NCBI GenBank assembly: GCA_013365365.1
Contig: JABVXU010000185.1
Span: forward strand, 1 to 64,000
Direction of reading: 5' to 3'
From: Cruorifilaria tuberocauda
Lineage: Eukaryota; Nematoda; Chromadorea; Rhabditida; Onchocercidae
DNA length: 64,000 nt
Below, in pieces: positions 53,098 to 64,000 of the stretch; the stretch's first letter is position 1, and every line of letters begins with the position of its first letter. The translations under genes and the position numbers were made by a program. A model generated the notes under the pieces. That model ran no database searches. It was given only the letters and a program-made list of their open reading frames with translations, and had not been told where the DNA came from.

Positions 53098-53230
53098 GCA
53101 CGGATGGCCGAGTGGTCTAAGGCGCCAGACTCAAGCAATAAGGGCTTCGCACGAGTTCAGAGTGCGGTACGATTTACATGGGTGTTCTGGTATCGTTATC
53201 GATGCGTGGGTTCGAATCCCACTCCGTGCA
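53098..53230 (+). tRNA. tRNA-Leu (anticodon CAA) with intron
   Basis: The acceptor stem GCACGGA (53098-53104) pairs perfectly with TCCGTGC (53223-53229), followed by discriminator A. The D arm is TGGCCGAGTGGTCTAAGGC (A box), and the B box GGTTCGAATCC lies near 53209-53219. The anticodon stem CCAGA pairs with TCTGG (53186-53190), with loop CT-CAA-G and the anticodon at 53132-53134. The intron runs about 53136-53184 (49 nt), directly 3' of position 37 as in eukaryotic tRNA-Leu(CAA) genes. The long variable arm (about 53191-53205) fits leucine tRNA. A T run from 53236 serves as the RNA polymerase III terminator. Confidence 0.95.
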
Positions 53231-53235
53231 AAACG

Positions 53236-53252
53236 CTTTTTGCCCTTTTTTC
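53236..53252 (+). terminator. RNA polymerase III terminator of tRNA-Leu
   Basis: Two T runs (CTTTTTG and CCCTTTTTTC) start 6 bp after the tRNA 3' end. Confidence 0.8.
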
Positions 53253-53408
53253 TTTTAAATTGTATTTATTGTTTTTTAAGTAATTTCAATTTTCAAAAAT
53301 TATTCGTTCTACGGTGCAATAACTAATGATAAAATGGAACTCCATTCAGAAATAGCCTGAAATGCTAACAATTAGACATGGAAGAAACTGGAAAACTAAG
53401 TGAAAATT

Positions 53409-53470
53409 TAAAAATTCCTTTTAAAAAAAAATTTTTTTTAATTTAAAAAAAAAATTTTAAAAAAAAATTT
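53409..53470. repeat. A/T homopolymer palindrome tract
   Basis: About 60 bp made almost wholly of alternating A-runs and T-runs, self-complementary in several registers. Such tracts are prone to slippage and to assembly error. Confidence 0.75.
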
Positions 53471-53750
53471 AAAAATTGATATGAACATTGAAATTGAAAT
53501 AATAATGTGAGTAGGAATGATACTTTTCGAACAAAATTACTTTACTTTTAATATCATTAAGTGAAAATTTGTCTGCTAAGAGTTTGCCGATTTGCTTGCG
53601 TGTATTAAACGAAAAGGTAGCTTACTTTGCCATTTGATATGATAAGATGATAAGATCATTTTTCTTTTCATCCAAAAAAATTCAAATTTTCAGAAATGAA
53701 TTTTGATGTGAGACTAAAATGCAAGATTTGACAAGACATTGAAAAAATGC

Positions 53751-53756
53751 TTTATT
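53751..53756 (-). terminator. Polyadenylation signal for the cysteine-repeat gene
   Basis: AATAAA on the minus strand, 160 bp past the stop codon at 53916. Confidence 0.5.
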
Positions 53757-53915
53757 AAGAAAGGCAGTATGACTGCATAAATTTCTTGCGAGTATCATCA
53801 ATCCATACATGCAAACTTCTCACGTAATAATACGTTATCCAAAAATGATTTAAAAAAAATGAACTGAGGAATTTCAGATTTGCAAAATAATTTTGTCATA
53901 TCATAAACTGATTAA

Positions 53916-56900
53916 TTATCTCCACTTCTTGCAACACTGCTGTCGATTAACACCATATTTTGTTAGTAAACAGGTCACATAACCAGATGGACATTTACAT
54001 TGATCAGCTCTTGATGAACCAGCTGGACAACTGATAACCTGAGGTTCAGATAAAGAAGTGCGACGATAATATGGTGGTGATCGCAGAAGAAACGTTTTGA
54101 AGAGTGAAGGGTTCATGGAATTACCAGAAGTCGATGGCGCTGTTTCATAAATTTCTGATTCTTCTATTTGTGATTGATGAATAGGACTAGTAGTACCGGT
54201 ATTAACTGGAGATTGAGCACAACTTTCCTGACATGTATAGGAACAGGACAACCGACATTGCTGTTCCGGTTGATCTGAAAAAGGTAATATTTAATAAGAA
54301 ATTTTTTTTCTGCTCTATTAATTAGCAATAATAAATAAAATATAATACGAAGGGTGAGAAGAAATTGGCAAAAGTTTAAAAAAATCAAAAGTTTGGATTG
54401 TACTGTAATGCGATGTGAATTTAAATTTGAATGGTTAGACTGTTTTTGTGATTGGGACAAACCTGTTTATATAAAAACTTTCAATTTTAATCTTTAAATA
54501 TGGAAAAAAGTAAATAAATAAAAAAGGAATTATACTTTGTCCAACACACTGTTGCATGCATGTTTCTTGGCACAAATTCATACAATCCGGTGATTGTTGG
54601 ATCGATTGTGGTAAACTAATTGAGATTTCATGAGGTAGCAAATCAGCTTTGGTAGATGCAGTTGGTTCCTGAGTGGTACCACTGATATATTCGCCCTCGC
54701 CACTACTTTGTCCCTGATTCTCGGTACAGTGTAACTCACATGCTGGCATACAAATAGGTATGCAAATGGTCGCTGCACCACTGTATTGCTGAGGTCGGAT
54801 GATGAGTGATGTTTGATTAGCTTGAATGAAATTTTGGTAAGATGATGGCGAGTACGGGGTTGGTTTCGGGTAATAAATACCATTTGGTTGTTCCGTTTGT
54901 CCCGTATATGACGGGATTCCGGGAGTTCTTTGTTCAATACACTGACTTTCACAGGATGGCATGCAAAGATGAATGCAAACGGTGTTATCGTTGTCAGAAT
55001 ATTGTTGCACGGCCGGTTCATTTTGCTCTGATGGATAGTAGAAAGCAGTCTGCAAAGAAAATAGATGATATTTCAATTGGAATTTTGGAATCTTGCTAAA
55101 ATTTGTATAAAAGAAGAAAAGAAATTGCAAAAGGGAACCTGCCTGACTTTGTACGACAGGTATAGGAGAATTGTGTTGTGGTACCACAGGTACCGGAGTG
55201 GATCTCTGAATGCACTGAGGTTCACACGTGGGCATGCAAACATTTAAACACAATCCACCTGCGCTTTGCTGTCCACTATCTACCTCATGGATCAATGGCT
55301 CATTCTGATAAGTTGCAGGTGCATATCCTCTTGGCTGCTGTTGGACCGTTTGTGCGCTGCTGCAAATTTTAACTCTCAATTAACTGATGGGGAGAATAAG
55401 TGACAAACCAAGATTGCAAGGGAAGCTTTGTAACGTACGTCAAAACGTCGATCGCATAGAAAATAATATGCATTTTATCAAAAGAAATGAAAAAGGAATG
55501 TAAGAGAAGTAGCTTTTTATCCAAAGATATTTCCATCTATCTAATTCAGCAGTTAGAAGTTTGAATTTTTCGAAAGTTAAATGCTATAAAACAAACCATG
55601 AATTCCGGCATGATTGTTGACACGTGTTCTGTTGATTTTGTATGCAACTTTGGAAGCAGTTTGCAGCGCAAGGTGCTGCGTCGAGTTGTTGTTGTTGCTG
55701 ATAGATTGGTTGTCGGTACTGTGATAGCAACGGATGTCGGTACCTTAGTGGCAACGGTTGCCGGTACCTTAGTGGCAACGGTTGCCGGTAGACCGAACCG
55801 GACGCTTGATAACAGCCACAACTAATGGAAATGCAAACGCAACGTCTTGCTCGGGTACGTAATTGTCCCTAGAAGTGGAATCATTTTCAGAATCATTCAA
55901 AAGTTTTCTTTGAAAGTATCGCTTAATTCGTTTTCTCAAAAAGTTTTGCGAAAATTTTCAATTCTTTCTTCCTTAAAATTCTGATAATTCATTTTAATTC
56001 AAATTTAGCAAGTACTTTTTGAGATAAAAATTAACGAATAGATTAAAATTTTTTTAATTATAAAAGCTTTATATTAGATTTGAATCATTCCTTTGAAATT
56101 ATAACATTCTTCACTTTTACTCTTACTGTTTAGTTTCAACAACCTGTATCATTCTTTCACATTTCTAATAAATCATTGCTTATTCTTTCGAGATCAACAA
56201 AATCTTTCAAATTAGCTTATCAACGCTTTCTTATTCAGCGCCGAACAATTTCATTCTGTAAATCACAGATTTCATTCATTACTAAAAAAATATTTAGCAA
56301 ATTGTTTGTTTAATTTCCTCCTCTCTCTTTTTTGCTCTTTTTTTCATTCATTAATCTTCAGGTCTTATTTACCCAAATGAACTAAGATATTTTTTTATAT
56401 AATTTCAATTGTCTTTAATGTACTCAATTACCTAGCAGTACTTTTGTTTATTTAGTTTACAGGTAAATTTCTAGCCTACTTATTCACTTACTTGATGATG
56501 AATAACCTGCCATTTCGATGTAATTTTTTAACTTTATTACTATACTTTCCACATGGAGACACTTGTTTTTTTTGCAAAAATAAGAATCGAATTTGCAGAT
56601 TTTCATTCCAAAACAATCAAGTTTTTGAATATTAATAAATTTGTATTGCAAATGAATGAAGAGAGATAAATTTAATCATTTGAGGATAATTAATATCTGA
56701 TAATGTCAGTTGATTATACTATTAAGAAAGACGGAACGATTTCCAATTTTTAATGTGATTGTCTTTTTTCCCCAATAGACTTCGAGAAATTTCAAAAAAT
56801 TTTGAAATTTATTTTTTAATTTTCTTTATCTTTAAAATGAATTCAAGTTTGAAATGCCTTTTCTTTCGGGTAAAATTTATAAGAAAAAATACAAAAATTT

Positions 56901-58672
56901 TATTTTCAGTTAATTATTGCCTGAAATTCGTTATATTTCCTTCTAAATTAGAATTAATTTTTCATTTGATAAGGAGAACAAGTACAAACCTTTTTTAATT
57001 ATTCGAGAAATGAATTTTGATGCAAAAGGATCAAACATCTGTTTAATGTTGGATCGGTTGGCAATATTCAAGCAATAAAAAGTCATAAAGTAAACAAAAT
57101 CTGAATAATGACTGTTTATGAATTGGAATGAATAGAGTAAAAGATTTAAACATGAATAGATGGACAAAAGCTGAAAAAGAACGATAAGAATGATAACTGT
57201 ACAGGACAGTTTCTATTTTTTGTTTTTCAGAATTTCTATTAATTTTTTCTCCTTCCTTATTTAAAGCTACAAGCAATTAATTCATAAATGTTAAATTCAC
57301 TAATTTATGTCATTTACTTATTATTCATGGAAAATAGTTATAACTGAATAATTTTTATTTTTCATGGCGAAAAAGCGGCGTGCAAATATTATCAGTATTT
57401 ACTATAACTTGAAAAATTAAGATAAATTCATTGGCTAACAAATCTCAAATAGTATTAGTATTGATGTTGAAAGATAAGAAAATTCATTGATTATTTGAAG
57501 ACACATGAATTTTTTTGTCTATCACATAATTACTCATCACTGAGCATAAAACAGGTTTTAAATTAATTACTGGAGAATTTCAATGCAAACAACAACATGT
57601 TTTCGCTGTGCAACTCTTTAAAGTAAACAAAATGCTAAATAGATCAACGGAGTATGATGCTTTTATGCATGAGCATATACATGAGTAATGGGGAAATTTT
57701 ATCTATTATTTCTGTAAAGTGATTGCAAATGTTATCGTAACTGAATTTAATAAAGTAATGATGTATCGAATTCATACTTTGTTCTTGGCTGTAAATGAGA
57801 AATCAGCCGTTTCGATTTACATAAAGCATGAGTAGTGATAATAATACTCAATAATAATGATAATCTTTTTGCTAACGATTAAATGTGCAGCAGTCATGGA
57901 ATAATAATTATGCGACATTAGATACTATTTTGGACTTGCAATCGACAAAATATTACTTTACCACAAAAGGAATGGACTATTAAATAATCATTCAACCTTT
58001 ACATCTCTTTCAAAATTATCTTAATTACTGAAATAAGGATTAATTGTCATTCATTATAACTTGATCAGAATTTTAGAAACATACTGACTGGGATATTTTA
58101 TACTAGTTCCCTGGCAGTCGAAATTGTTATTTGCATTTGAATGAGTTGAGCAATATGCTTAATTATTAATTATTTTGATATCGTTCTTTTGCCAAATAAT
58201 ATAATAAGGAAGTTCATCGTCTAAGGAAATTGAAGAGTCCGACTATATATTCTTTCAATTATAGATTCTATGTTACTTTAGCAGAAAAAGTAAACCTTGA
58301 TTATAATGGTTATAATATCAGTCAAATCATTTTGCCAAACAAGTCGAGATTTTATTTCTTACTATCTGTTGAGCTTGAAAAAATTAGCTTTGATTTTAAT
58401 TTTGATTTTTTTGGAGGAAAAGGTGGAAGAATCAGGTAGCTGTAACCATGATTTTCAGGAAAAATGTAATAAGAAAAATCAAACTGTTGATTATAAATAA
58501 TCTATTTGGTCCGTTACACTTGTAGTTGCCTATCATCACTTCTTCAATAACATAAATTAGGATTTTCAGAGTAATAAAAAATTATGGGAAGAAAACATAC
58601 CTGAAGTGAATGAATAATTTCGGGAAAAAGCAATGAAGCAATTAATAAAGCACTACTTAAAAACTTCGACAT
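53916..58672 (-). CDS. Secreted Gln/Pro/Ser-rich protein with C-x3-C-x3-C-x3-C modules
   Basis: Five minus-strand exons join in phase to about 477 residues: 58601-58672, 55597-55868, 55143-55359, 54536-55049 and 53916-54274. The first exon encodes a signal peptide, MSKFLSSALLIASLLFPEI. Then come spaced modules with cysteines every fourth residue: CAANCFQSC, CLNVCMPTCEPQC, CIHLCMPSCESQC, CIPICMPACELHC, CMNLCQETCMQQC and CRLSCSYTCQESC, with a different Cys-rich end (CKCPSGYVTC, QQCCKK). The linkers are rich in Gln, Pro and Ser. This is the nematode C_tripleX-type repeat (Pfam PF02363), which also occurs with Gln/Asn-rich segments in C. elegans ABU/PQN proteins linked to pharyngeal cuticle. An extracellular, disulphide-linked matrix or cuticle role is therefore likely but inferred. 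Intron 1 is 2.7 kb. The junction after 55143 has no good in-phase GT donor. Confidence 0.85.
55691..55786 (-). repeat. Coding 24-bp tandem repeat (four units)
   Basis: Two identical 24-bp units at 55739-55762 and 55763-55786, plus two diverged ones at 55715-55738 and 55691-55714. On the minus strand they encode the octapeptide YRQPLPLR and variants such as YRHPLLSQ, in frame within exon 2 of the cysteine-repeat gene. Confidence 0.92.
55869..58600 (-). other. Large first intron of the cysteine-repeat gene
   Basis: 2.7 kb between the signal-peptide exon and the first cysteine exon. AT-rich, with no supported gene on either strand; small open frames here are compositionally biased. It might hide a further exon or an enhancer, but none was visible. 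Confidence 0.55.
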
Positions 58673-58777
58673 TTTTTCGCCGTTGTCACCAATAATGTTT
58701 CAACAGATCAGTTGAATCTCAAAATCTGCGCTATTTGATGGTTGAAGAACATCAGGAAGTTTTTTCGTCTCCCTTGC

Positions 58778-58786
58778 CTTTATATA
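58778..58786 (-). promoter_or_regulatory. TATA box of the cysteine-repeat gene
   Basis: TATATAAAG on the minus strand, about 105 bp upstream of the ATG at 58672, flanked by a GC-richer segment. With transcription starting about 30 bp downstream, the 5' UTR would be near 75 nt. It is the clearest core promoter element in the window and suits a highly expressed, regulated secretory gene. Confidence 0.65.
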
Positions 58787-61458
58787 TTGTGCCGGGTTGC
58801 GGCTGTATGTTCAGCTTATTATCCAATCTATCTACCTATCCGGTTTCAGGAGGTGGTACACCGGAGATCTTCAATGGCACTAACTTTCCTCATAATCTTT
58901 CTTTGCCTCGTCTTCCTCTCTCTCTTCTACAAGCTTTTACTCCTGGACAAATACTTTTTCAAAGTATTTGATTTTTCAGGAAACTTTGATGTGACACTCT
59001 GACACATAGTTGGCTGATTGACAAACAAACTTATAGACTCTGCAAAGTATGCAAATAAATGCGACCATAATGTCGTAAACCAATTTTGATTTCAATTATT
59101 AACATAAATGAAATGATAAGTTGCAAAGTAATTCAGCGATGAGTAGAAAGTTAACGAGGAATTTAGAATACTGCAAAATTCTAGAAAAATTAAAATATTT
59201 ATAAAAAAAAAAAAATCAATAAGATTTATTCACTTGCGAAATTTCTACTCTCTTTTCTTTAAAAAAGAAAAAAGTTGAGTGAACTGATAAGATATTATTA
59301 GCTACCCAAAAAAATCAATAATTAAATTAATAATAAACTTTGAATAATTTTATCAGTTAACTTTGTTTTTTAATAAAAATTCGCTTTTTTCTCCTTCCAG
59401 TATTGTTCTGGCTCAAAAATCCAAAAATCAAACTTTCTCCGCCATCACTGCTCTTCTTTTACGTGCATTTCTACGTGTTTTTTCAGGCTGAATGAAATTT
59501 GTTTTTAAAAAATAATTGAAAAAGAATTCCGGTTTTCATTTTACCTATTTTTAATCCCATTCCTGCCTGCTTTCATCTCTTCTCTTCTCGTCAATATTAA
59601 TTTAACAATTCCAACTTTCACCCAATCAATTCTTACTTGACATTTCTATTGTAACGATAATATTTGCTTTGCTAATAAAATTTTTGCTTCAGTAGTAAAT
59701 GTATTTTTATCCTTAGGAATTTTTTTAAAAAATGAATTAGTATTTGTTTGCGATCAGCTAGTTTGTTAGTTTGTTAGTTCATTTAATTTACTTAAAGAAT
59801 GTCGAATAAATGCTAATAATAAGCTTACAAAATGTAAAAACTTGCTTTCGACCTGTTCCACCCTTTTTTCTTCTTCTCTTTCTTTATTTTAAATAACGAT
59901 TAATTTACCGATATGTTTGCAATTTTTATAAAAAAAGAAAAGAAGTAAAAGATAAAAATAAAGCAAAATTAAAGTATTAACCTACTAAAAGGATATTTAT
60001 TAAGATTGAATTATCCATTACCATTAAGCTTCATAGTTTGTTAATCTTGTCGATGGTCTGATATTTGATAATATTGTAGAAAAAGAAGCAAGAAGGGGAA
60101 TTGAGAGAATAATTAGATTGGATAATTAGTTCAAGACTATACTGGTAATTTAAACAGTAAAATTACTTTATAAAGTTAATTTGAATTAAAATAAAATGAA
60201 ACATCAATTTGCTGGTAGTTATAATGCATTCGTGAATTGTTATGTTTTTAAGGTCATATATTTCTTTTATTAAAAAAGGTGAGAAGGAAAAAAAAGATAA
60301 ATAGTTTTGAAGTGGATTTTGAAATTTGTAATTAATCTTTATGCAGAAATATGAAATTGCATAAAAATATATAATCTTGAATTTAAGTCAGAGAATAATT
60401 GCTATTAAGCAGTTACTTCCTACCACCCACACAGTTTTCATTTTTCAGTAATTTTGAAACTTGCTATTTTACTTTAAGTTAAAAGGAATAGCAATTCTTT
60501 GGTAATAACTATAATTATAATAGAATAAGTACAAAAAAGTCAAATTGAGGTAATAATTCGATGGAAGTGAATAAAACAGAAATACGTGAGTGAAAAATCT
60601 CCAATCTAAAAACAATTAATCGTGAAACAAAAAAGGGAGAAAAATTACATCAGCAAGTCTTTTGTTTCTTTTCATGAGAGCCGTCAGAAAGTGTGGAGTT
60701 ACTGAAACAACGAATTTAAAATTTCATTTTCAATTTTTTGCTTTTTTTTCCATTTCATGAATAGAATAATAGAATATGCCATATTCAAAGTTTTTTTTCA
60801 GTTTTTTCATCGCTTTCTTACTCATCTTTGAAATTTTGTCTTGACAATATCCGAGCTTGTAGAAATCTTTCAATGAGATTTTCTCGATCTTTTTCCTTTC
60901 TTTGAAAATTGCTTGCAGTTATTTTTTCAAAGTCTTAAATGATCTTATCATAATCATTTTATTCAGCAACGCAATTAAATAATTTACAATTACTCATCAA
61001 ATCCATTTGGAATAGCTAAACCTCTGTGAATTACCAAAATAAAATAAGTCTTAAGTGCTATTTGTCATAGCTTATACAACAAACGGTGCCAGGAAGAGAC
61101 ATGGCAATTAAGGATACCTTTTTCTCTTCTCTCCAATCATAGTAATTTGAAAACCTTTCAACTTTCTGAAGTCAAATGAGAATTGTCTTTTACTGAAATA
61201 ACGAATTAATCGATTTAAATTTGAAGAAAAAAAGTTTGGATTTATTTTGTTAAAATGGATAAGAAATGAATAAAATTTTACAAAAGAATGAAGAATTAAT
61301 TGCAGTGATAACTTTCAATAACCAATTTAAATTTCATTATATTTCAAAAAACATAAGGATTTACGTAAGGATAATAATGCGCAAAGACGTACCTTTTATT
61401 TACTGTTGATAACAAAAAAGTTCAAATAAACAGCAATTATGGTTTAAAGTTGTTGAAT

Positions 61459-61537
61459 TGCGTGTACATGCGTGTGTGCGTGCATGTGTGGTCTGTATGT
61501 TTGTGTGCGTGTGCGGGTAGTGCGTGTTATGTGCGGA
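61459..61537. repeat. Degenerate (TG)n tract
   Basis: About 80 bp of imperfect GTGTGC/GTGCATGT repeats, some 340 bp upstream of the SOD start. Alternating purine-pyrimidine DNA of this kind can adopt Z-form and is often polymorphic. Confidence 0.75.
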
Positions 61538-61870
61538 AAACGATTGATGATGATATTTAGTAGGAATTCAATCGAAATGAACCGGTTCAATCATCGCCAG
61601 TTACTCAACGATGACTGTTCTATTTTCCATTCCGTCTCATGTGAATAGGCTTATTATTAAATTCTTAAATATTAAACGCCTATTCTCTCCTAATTCATTA
61701 TTATAAAAACTGTTTTCAAAAAATACTATCACACAAAATAATATAAGTCAACGACGTGTTATGCTTATCATACTGAATCATGATTCGTTAATTTCTGATG
61801 CTTAGCTTATATACCAATCATATAATTAGAGTTATTCGGTATTGAATGCTTATTCAATGCCGTTAACAAG

Positions 61871-61876
61871 TTTCAG
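61871..61876 (+). promoter_or_regulatory. Likely trans-splice acceptor of the SOD gene
   Basis: TTTCAG directly before ATAATG, leaving a three-base 5' UTR. This supports the start at 61880 over the second Met at 61898. Confidence 0.5.
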
Positions 61877-61879
61877 ATA

Positions 61880-63346
61880 ATGCAATCATTTGTTATCATG
61901 CCGTACATAATTTCTATCATATGTGCTAGTATGATGTGTGTTGCACGTCAAAGCAGTTTTGAAGTATGTGAATTTTTGCATAATTATGTGGAAACAAAAC
62001 AAAAAATGGAAGATGGAAAAGAATAAGTTAAGTTTTTAACCCAAGCATAAGTAATGAGTCATTTCTTTCATCAGCTTATATTGCATTCCTTTGTTTTGTA
62101 TTAAATTGTAAAATTTTCAGCCAAACATGCATAGCAATGTAAAAAAGATGAAAGCGGTAGCAGTATTGCGCAGTGATACTGCCAATGGCGTCATTTACTT
62201 TCAACAAGTAAATTCATTTTAAAATACAGAAATTTAAGTTAATGTTTTCTATTTTGAAATGACTCACGCAATTTTTATACGTTTTCCTCGTCTTGTTTCT
62301 GTCATCTTCGGTCTACAATTATCGTAGCATGCTTAGCATAGATGTATAGACGACAGTTAATACGTGTTTACGTGAACAGTAACTTTCTGATTGCGCTTTT
62401 AATCCATGTTGATGGATGAATCCTAATCCGTTCATACATGTTAGCAACCGATAATTGATATCACCTTTGAGCAATGATAGACAACGCTTTTCCGATTTCA
62501 TTCTTCAATACGTGATATGCGTGCTTAGTATGTTGTTACATTTTTTAATGTTTAGTTCGGCAATCAAAAATTCAAAAAGACTTCTGCTTCTGAATGTGTG
62601 AATTGATAATTTCCAAAATCGTTTCAATTTAACAGGATGATAAAAGTTTGCCAACAATAATTAGCGGTGAAATTAATGGTTTAACACCTGGTTTGCACGG
62701 TTTTCATGTTCATGAATTTGGCGACAGAACGAACAGTTGCATATCTGCCGGAGGACATTACAATCCCTTCGGGCACACTCATGGGAGTCCATTTGTTAGT
62801 TTCATTCATATCAGAAGAAACAGTTTACCAGTTATATCAATTGGAAATTTTATTTAATTATCGTTTAATTCATTTCTTTAAGGTCTTATTCAAATAATTT
62901 TCAAAAGGAAATGTTAAGCTTTGAATGTTTTTAATACAATCAATGATTTGAGGGATGAAAAAAAATTGGAAAGCTTTGAATGTAATAATTTTACTAGGAA
63001 TTTATTCCACTTTCAGGACAAAATTAGACATGTCGGTGATCTTGGAAACATTGAAGCTGGGAATGATGGTATTGCTCGTGTTCATATTGTCAGTAATCAG
63101 ACAACGGTATGTAAAGAAATAGTTTCAAGCTTATTTCAAATATGTTTTATAGTTTCCTACATTTTCTTAAATTTATACTTTTAGTTATCAGGTCCAACTT
63201 CAATAATTGGACGCTCACTTGTCGTGCATGCCATGGCGGATGATATGGGTAGAGGAGTTGGAGACAAAAGGCAAGAAAGTTTGAAAACTGGTAACGCTGG
63301 TAGACGTATTGCGTGCGCTCTTATTGGCATTGCTGCTCCAACTTGA
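61880..63346 (+). CDS. sod: Extracellular Cu/Zn superoxide dismutase
   Basis: Catalyses dismutation of superoxide to oxygen and hydrogen peroxide; the secreted form protects parasites from host oxidants. Five exons, all phase 0, give 193 residues: 61880-61963 (signal peptide with [15 protein letters not shown]), 62121-62207, 62636-62794, 63017-63106 and 63185-63346. All metal ligands are present: HVH (human SOD1 H46, H48), GGHYNP (H63), THG (H71), RHVGD (H80, D83) and VVHAMADD (H120). The active-site Arg is in NAGRRIAC (R143), with disulphide cysteines at SCISAG and IACAL. The start at 61880 lies four bases after a TTTCAG acceptor, which suggests spliced-leader addition. Oddities: two extra residues, with an added His, before the fourth ligand (FGHTHG), and RR in place of SR beside the active-site Arg. 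Confidence 0.97.
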
Positions 63347-64000
63347 AAGCATTTACTTTGAAAACGAAATTTAACGTGTAAAAATAACTTCTAACTCATT
63401 AAGTTCTGTTATCATTGGTATTACTAATCTTACAACTTTCTGTGAATCATTTCTCAATAGTAATAGCATTTTAATTGTATACTTCAAAATTTTGATAAAC
63501 GCTTATTAGACTGTATTGTATAAAATTTATTTAAATGGAAAATAATATTAGCAAAAAAATCTTTCCCACAAACATGCTTTAATCTGTAAGCTTCAATTGA
63601 AAGACCTGTCTCCAATCAGGACAAACGACACTCAATTCTAATAAAAGAAAACGTTTATGTTTTACGTAGAAGTCATTACAATACCGTACTTGGCACATTA
63701 AATATGAGTTACTTGCACACAACTTACTGGACCAATCAGAAAGAAATAATTATAACAATTATGACAGTTCAATGATCGAATAAAGAGGTCAAAAGAGTAA
63801 GAAAGTTTTGCTCTCATATAAAAAAATAAAAATAATCATTCTTAAGAAGCCAGGAAGATCGAATCAACACTTGTATCCAAGAATTAGCAAACTGATTAAA
63901 TACAAGAGACGATGAAAGAAGGATTAAGAATCACCCTATTCCACATAAGATGTCAAAATCATATCTTACAAATAAAAATTCGGATAGGAATTGAAGAAAC
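63347..64000. other. 3' region of SOD and right edge
   Basis: AT-rich, no open frame supported. AATAAA at 63640-63645 is a candidate polyadenylation signal, though about 290 bp past the stop. Confidence 0.5.

Larger units (their letters stand above)
58800..61879. other. Intergenic between divergent cysteine-repeat and SOD genes
   Basis: About 3 kb, AT-rich, with poly-purine and poly-pyrimidine runs. The part next to 58778 belongs to the cysteine-repeat gene promoter. A TG-rich tract lies at 61459-61537. No supported coding exon or RNA gene. Confidence 0.55.

Noticed and set aside
54578..55021. 147-codon minus-strand open frame in another frame of the cysteine-repeat exon
   Set aside because: The alternative frame holds the regular C-x3-C modules and correct phases; this one is its shadow.
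58735..59002. Open frames on the + strand with GC-richer sequence
   Set aside because: They overlap the TATA box and 5' flank of the minus-strand cysteine-repeat gene and lack splice support.
62319..62501. Minus-strand open frame within an SOD intron
   Set aside because: Lies inside a well-supported intron with no splice context of its own.
1..64000. CRISPR array, bacterial operons, Wolbachia insertion, transposase or reverse transcriptase genes
   Set aside because: No spaced direct repeats, prokaryote-like continuous genes or mobile-element protein motifs were seen anywhere.

Overview
The window looks like nuclear DNA of a filarial-type parasitic nematode. It is very AT-rich, and its genes are split by many small introns with nematode-style TTTTCAG or TTTTTAG acceptors. 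Several first exons begin a few bases after such an acceptor, as expected for spliced-leader trans-splicing. The gene content also fits: a TWK-type two-pore potassium channel, a secreted Cu/Zn superoxide dismutase like those of filarial worms, and a C-x3-C cysteine-repeat secreted protein. All gene models below were assembled by hand from splice signals, reading frame and family knowledge. No search was run.

Left third (1-24,000). A minus-strand gene for a basic, Lys/Arg-rich protein with a 19/38-residue repeat tail runs off the left edge (1-4006). It is divergently arranged with eIF3 subunit D (4945-9346, +). Folliculin follows (10648-15155, +). After about 4 kb without a convincing gene come two closely spaced + strand genes: a 157-residue protein with a PIP-box-like motif (19175-21543), and an unrecognised gene of about 340 residues (21726-23948) with one splice junction that does not keep frame.

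Middle (24,000-40,500), all minus strand. In transcription order: a TWK two-pore K+ channel (40413 to about 33965), a nematode protein B2 (33801-31017), and B2's diverged paralogue B1 (30799-25968). Spacings are about 140-220 bp, so the three may be co-transcribed. Alternatively B2 is the C-terminal part of the channel, because exon phases allow the fusion. B2 carries its conserved region in one 880-nt exon, while B1 has it cut by several introns.

Right part (40,500-64,000). About 10.5 kb is gene-poor. Then come a small single-pass membrane protein with a Lys/Glu-rich tail (50910-51331, +), a decayed tRNA-like element (minus), an intron-containing tRNA-Leu(CAA) (53098-53230, +), a secreted Gln/Pro/Ser-rich protein with C-x3-C-x3-C-x3-C modules (58672-53916, minus, with a TATA box), and an extracellular Cu/Zn SOD (61880-63346, +).

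The functional content is mostly housekeeping (translation initiation, nutrient signalling) plus worm-surface or stress genes (potassium channel, cysteine-rich matrix-like protein, secreted SOD). No mobile element with a recognisable transposase or reverse transcriptase, no CRISPR and no rRNA were seen.
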